Source of the DNA: an uncultured Prevotellaceae bacterium
GTDB taxonomy: Bacteria > Bacteroidota > Bacteroidia > Bacteroidales > Bacteroidaceae
Length of the DNA: 9,178 bases
NCBI GenBank assembly: GCA_946539475.1
Contig: CAMNHM010000106.1
Location: 1 to 9,178 of the forward strand
Direction: 5' to 3'
Below, in pieces: positions 6,404 through 9,178 of the stretch. The position numbers and the translations under genes were made by a program. The notes under the pieces are model-generated. The model did no database searches and was not told where the DNA came from. It saw only the letters and a list, made by a program, of their open reading frames with translations. Each line of letters opens with the position of its first letter. Within the stretch, counting starts at the first letter, position 1.

Positions 6404-8226
6404 CTGCCGACATCCACCAGCTGCTGAAGTTGTACTATGGCTACAACACCTTCCGCCCGCTGCAGGAGGACATCATCCGCCACGTCATCAACGGGGGCGA
6501 TGCCCTAGTGCTCATGCCCACAGGCGGCGGAAAGAGCATGTGCTACCAGATACCTGCATTGGCAATGGAGGGAACGGCAATCGTCGTCTCGCCACTCATC
6601 AGCCTGATGAAGGATCAGGTGGAGACGCTACGCGCCAACGGCATAGAGGCAGAGGCGCTGAACTCGGGCAACGACCTCACCGCCGACACCATCATCCGGC
6701 GCAAATGCGCGCAGGGCAGCCTGAAGCTGCTCTACATATCACCCGAGAAGCTGCTCACAGAGATCGACATGCTGCTCAGCCAAATCCGGATATCGCTCTT
6801 CGCCATCGACGAGGCGCATTGCATCAGCCAGTGGGGCCACGACTTCCGCCCGGAGTACACCCAGCTGGGCATACTTCGCGAGCGCTTCCCCGACGTGCCC
6901 ATCATAGCCCTCACAGCCACTGCCGACAAGATCACCCGCCGCGACATCCAGCGACAGCTGAACCTCAGCGGGCAGGAGTTCGTCGCCAGCTTCGACCGTC
7001 CCAACCTGAGTCTCTCCGTCAAGCGTGGCTTCAAGGCGAAGGAGAAGCTCAGTTTCATCCTCAACTTCATCAAGGCACGCCCCTTCGATGCCGGCATCAT
7101 CTATTGCCTGAGCCGTAAGTCGACAGAGAGCGTAGCCGAAGAACTACGGCGAAAAGGCATCAAAGCCCTACCCTACCATGCCATGCTTTCACCTTACGAG
7201 CGAAGCCAGGCACAGGAACAGTTCAAGAACGACGCTGTGCAGGTCATCTGTGCCACCGTCGCCTTTGGCATGGGCATCGACAAGAGCAATGTCCGATGGG
7301 TCATCCACTACAACATGCCGAAGAGCATCGAGAGCTTTTATCAGGAGATAGGACGTGCCGGGCGCGACGGAGCACCTGCCGACACCGTACTCTTCTATTC
7401 TCTTTCCGACATCGTTCAGCTGACGGAGTTTGCCAAGCAGAGCGGACAGCAGGATGTCAACATGGACAAGCTGCGACGCATGCGCGAGTACTGCGAGGCC
7501 AGCGTCTGCCGACGGCGTATCCTGCTCAACTATTTCGGAGAGACCAGTGACCACGACTGCAACAACTGCGACGTATGCCAGAACCCGCCCAGCCGCTTCG
7601 ACGGCACCCGTTTCTGCCAGATGGCGCTTAGTGCCATGCGCCGTGCCGACGAGCAAATACGCATTTCCACGGTCGTCGAGATCGTCAAGGGCATGAGCTC
7701 ACCAGAGGTGAAGCGGCGCGGCTACAACCAGCTGAAGACCTTCGGCGTGGGCCGCGACATCTCGCTGGCCGACTGGCAGGACTATCTGTTGCAGATGCTA
7801 CAGATGGGACTCTTCGAGATTGTCTACGACGAGGGAAAGCGTGCCCAGATCACATCGCTGGGCGAGGACGTGCTCTACGGGCGGAAAAGCATTTCCTTGA
7901 GCGTCGCCGACCATAGCGTCCAGCAGCCACAGAAGCGCCGTTCGCGGCTGCAACTGCAGATTCCCTCCATCACCATCCCTGGCCTGCCGACAACATCTGG
8001 CGTCGAAGACCCACAGCTCTTCGAGGCACTCCGACAGCTACGCACGCGTTGCGCCGAGGAAGAGAAGATGCCTCCCTACATCGTCTTCAGCGACAAGGTG
8101 CTCCACGCACTAGCCACCGTCAAGCCTACCACCATCGAAGCCTTTGGACACATCCCCGGCATCGGTGATTATAAAAAGCAGAAGTACGGCCTACGCTTCA
8201 CTGCGCTCATCGCCAAGTTCGTATAA
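6400..8226 (+). CDS. recQ: ATP-dependent DNA helicase RecQ
   Basis: Superfamily 2, 3'-to-5' DNA helicase that acts in RecF-type recombination, fork repair and the unwinding of aberrant structures. At 608 residues it has the full classical architecture. Motif 0 is around residues 13-26 (YGYNTFRPLQEDII), Walker A TGGGKS at 41-46, DEAH at 137-140 followed by the aromatic-rich loop ending WGHDFRPEY (145-153), motif III ALTATA at 170-175, and motif VI QEIGRAGRDG at 315-324. Zinc-binding Cys are C370, C387, C390 and C393, with the spacing seen in Escherichia coli RecQ. A winged-helix RQC domain spans about 400-500, including LKTFGVGRD, and an HRDC domain spans about 537-608, ending at GIGDYKKQKYG and beyond. 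The ATG overlaps the uvrA stop as ATGA, which implies translational coupling. No key residue is missing. Its last 20 bases overlap the end of the convergent gene. Confidence 0.97.
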   Translation: MTADIHQLLKLYYGYNTFRPLQEDIIRHVINGGDALVLMPTGGGKSMCYQIPALAMEGTAIVVSPLISLMKDQVETLRANGIEAEALNSGNDLTADTIIRRKCAQGSLKLLYISPEKLLTEIDMLLSQIRISLFAIDEAHCISQWGHDFRPEYTQLGILRERFPDVPIIALTATADKITRRDIQRQLNLSGQEFVASFDRPNLSLSVKRGFKAKEKLSFILNFIKARPFDAGIIYCLSRKSTESVAEELRRKGIKALPYHAMLSPYERSQAQEQFKNDAVQVICATVAFGMGIDKSNVRWVIHYNMPKSIESFYQEIGRAGRDGAPADTVLFYSLSDIVQLTEFAKQSGQQDVNMDKLRRMREYCEASVCRRRILLNYFGETSDHDCNNCDVCQNPPSRFDGTRFCQMALSAMRRADEQIRISTVVEIVKGMSSPEVKRRGYNQLKTFGVGRDISLADWQDYLLQMLQMGLFEIVYDEGKRAQITSLGEDVLYGRKSISLSVADHSVQQPQKRRSRLQLQIPSITIPGLPTTSGVEDPQLFEALRQLRTRCAEEEKMPPYIVFSDKVLHALATVKPTTIEAFGHIPGIGDYKKQKYGLRFTALIAKFV

Positions 8227-9178
8227 TTTTCCTGCCATCGACCACATAGATGCCTTTTCGGGCTGTCTGCGGGTTGATGCGACGCCCCTGTAAGTCAGAC
8301 CATTTACTTACTGCTTTACTATTTGTGATTTCGGCAATGCCGGCAGCATCGGCGATGGTCAGTTCGTATGTTGCTTCAACGGCTTTGTAGCAGTTGCCCG
8401 TCTCAGCGCCCGTAGCGGTGATGAACACCTTGCCGACGGCCAGAGCCGTCACCACGCCCTGAGCATCGACGGTGGCCGTCTGCTCGTCGCTCGAGGTGTA
8501 CTGTACCTGGCCGTCGTAGAGGCCGATATTCAGTTTGTTCTCAGGCACGGCATTGCCCAGGGTTACGGTCAGTTTGTCCTTATCGAAAGCGAAGGTTGGC
8601 GTGGCCTTATCAATGAACACGGTGTAGGTCTTTGTCACGGGAGCCAGACGATAGTCGGTCTCGGCGCCGCTGACGCTGATGATGGCAGTGCCGGCGCCGA
8701 CGACGGTCAGCTCGCCCGTCTCAGCATTCACCTTCACCACCTTCTCATTGCTCGACGCGAAGGTAATCCGTCCGTCGTAGTCCTGCGAGCGGGTCACGGT
8801 GGGGGCAGCAGGGGCCAGCTCGCCATAGCGGCCCTCCACGCGATTCTGCGAAAGCGTCAGGAAGGCCTGGTGCTTCGTCCAACTCGTCACGTTCAGCGTC
8901 ACGGGCAGGCGGTTGTCCTTCGAGTTGCCTTCCTGCCAGGCATAGGGCCACCGGGTGTCGTACTCGTAACCGCAGTCTGAACCCACGAGGTTAGGCGTGT
9001 CGGGGCCGTTGTCGTAGATGACGAAGTAGCGGATGCCGTCGACGGTGATTTCCTTCGGCGTCTGGGCGATGCCCTTGGCACGTAGGTTCAGCACACGACC
9101 GACGTCAAGCCGCTCATGCACACGCAGTCCCGTCTCCGTAGGCGACAGCTTCACGGCCTGCACGGTGGGCTGCTGATT
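8207..9178 (-). CDS. Secreted protein with BIG2-like Ig domains and T9SS-like C-terminal tail, C-terminal 323 residues (5' end outside window)
   Basis: The frame is open across the right edge, so start and signal peptide are not seen, and internal GTG or ATG codons are not taken as starts. Numbering from the edge, residues about 1-125 have no clear family; they contain a conserved-looking ITVDGIRYFVIYDN stretch. Two bacterial Ig-like (BIG2-type) repeats follow. One contains ITFASSNEKVVKVNAETGEL then VVGAGTAIISVSGA. The other contains VQYTSSDEQTATVDAQGVV then ALAVGKVFITATGA. The pattern S-S-(N/D)-E ... V-(N/D)-A-(E/Q)-G ... G-x-(A/V)-x-I-(S/T) is typical. The end reads SDLQGRRINPQTARKGIYVV then DGRKII, resembling the short type-A-like T9SS tails common in Prevotella proteins (LxGRxV, KGIYIVNGRKVV). 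It is probably a cell-surface adhesin-like or Ig-stalked protein; any catalytic domain would lie outside the window. It ends tail to tail with recQ, overlapping by 20 bases. Confidence 0.85.
   Translation of the reverse strand, partial: NQQPTVQAVKLSPTETGLRVHERLDVGRVLNLRAKGIAQTPKEITVDGIRYFVIYDNGPDTPNLVGSDCGYEYDTRWPYAWQEGNSKDNRLPVTLNVTSWTKHQAFLTLSQNRVEGRYGELAPAAPTVTRSQDYDGRITFASSNEKVVKVNAETGELTVVGAGTAIISVSGAETDYRLAPVTKTYTVFIDKATPTFAFDKDKLTVTLGNAVPENKLNIGLYDGQVQYTSSDEQTATVDAQGVVTALAVGKVFITATGAETGNCYKAVEATYELTIADAAGIAEITNSKAVSKWSDLQGRRINPQTARKGIYVVDGRKIIRTWR

Noticed and set aside
8227..8310. Possible terminator hairpin after recQ
   Set aside because: Only weak GGG/CCC complementarity and no T-run were found, and the stretch is coding sequence of the convergent gene.
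1..9178. Defence system, CRISPR array, integrase, insertion sequence or attachment repeats
   Set aside because: RecQ and UvrA have their ordinary full architectures, and no nuclease, reverse transcriptase, transposase, direct-repeat array or terminal inverted repeat was seen on either strand.

Overview
This window looks like Bacteroidota, order Bacteroidales, most likely a Prevotellaceae-type genome. Three things point there. A TAnnTTTG-type -7 promoter element lies on each strand of the one real intergenic gap. Several secreted or outer-membrane proteins carry typical Bacteroidales signal peptides ending in A-Q or S-Q. Two proteins carry C-terminal regions of the type IX secretion system (T9SS) kind: a clear type-B (gliding-motility-associated) domain and a compact type-A-like tail. 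No rRNA, tRNA, CRISPR array, insertion sequence or phage gene is visible, and coding density is nearly complete.

Layout. Positions 1-2757 hold a leftward, tightly packed cluster, read from right to left. It starts with a secreted LysM plus periplasmic-binding-fold protein (2757 to 1423). An outer-membrane beta-barrel of the PorT family (1451 to 627) overlaps its end by 29 bases. A POT-family proton-coupled oligopeptide transporter (624 to beyond position 1) starts 2 bases after the barrel gene stops. Positions 2758-2832 are a 75-base AT-rich divergent promoter region. Positions 2833-8226 hold a rightward cluster: a small secreted PKD-like protein with a T9SS type-B sorting domain, then uvrA (11-base overlap, GTG start, good Shine-Dalgarno sequence), then recQ (4-base ATGA overlap). 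Positions 9178 to 8207 hold the 3' part of a leftward gene for a secreted protein with two bacterial Ig-like (BIG2-like) domains. Its end overlaps the end of recQ tail to tail by 20 bases.

How they fit together. uvrA (damage recognition in nucleotide excision repair) and recQ (3'-5' helicase in recombination and fork repair) form a translationally coupled DNA repair pair, apparently transcribed behind a gene for a cell-surface protein. The leftward cluster is an envelope set: peptidoglycan-binding periplasmic protein, outer-membrane barrel and inner-membrane peptide uptake. If the barrel is a true PorT, the window holds one T9SS component and two likely T9SS clients, one of them divergent from the same promoter region. 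I see no clearly new multi-gene system. The points most worth a second look are the interlocked divergent promoters, the surface-protein/uvrA/recQ arrangement with an embedded Shine-Dalgarno sequence, the orphan LysM/type-I-binding-fold protein, and the tail-to-tail overlap.
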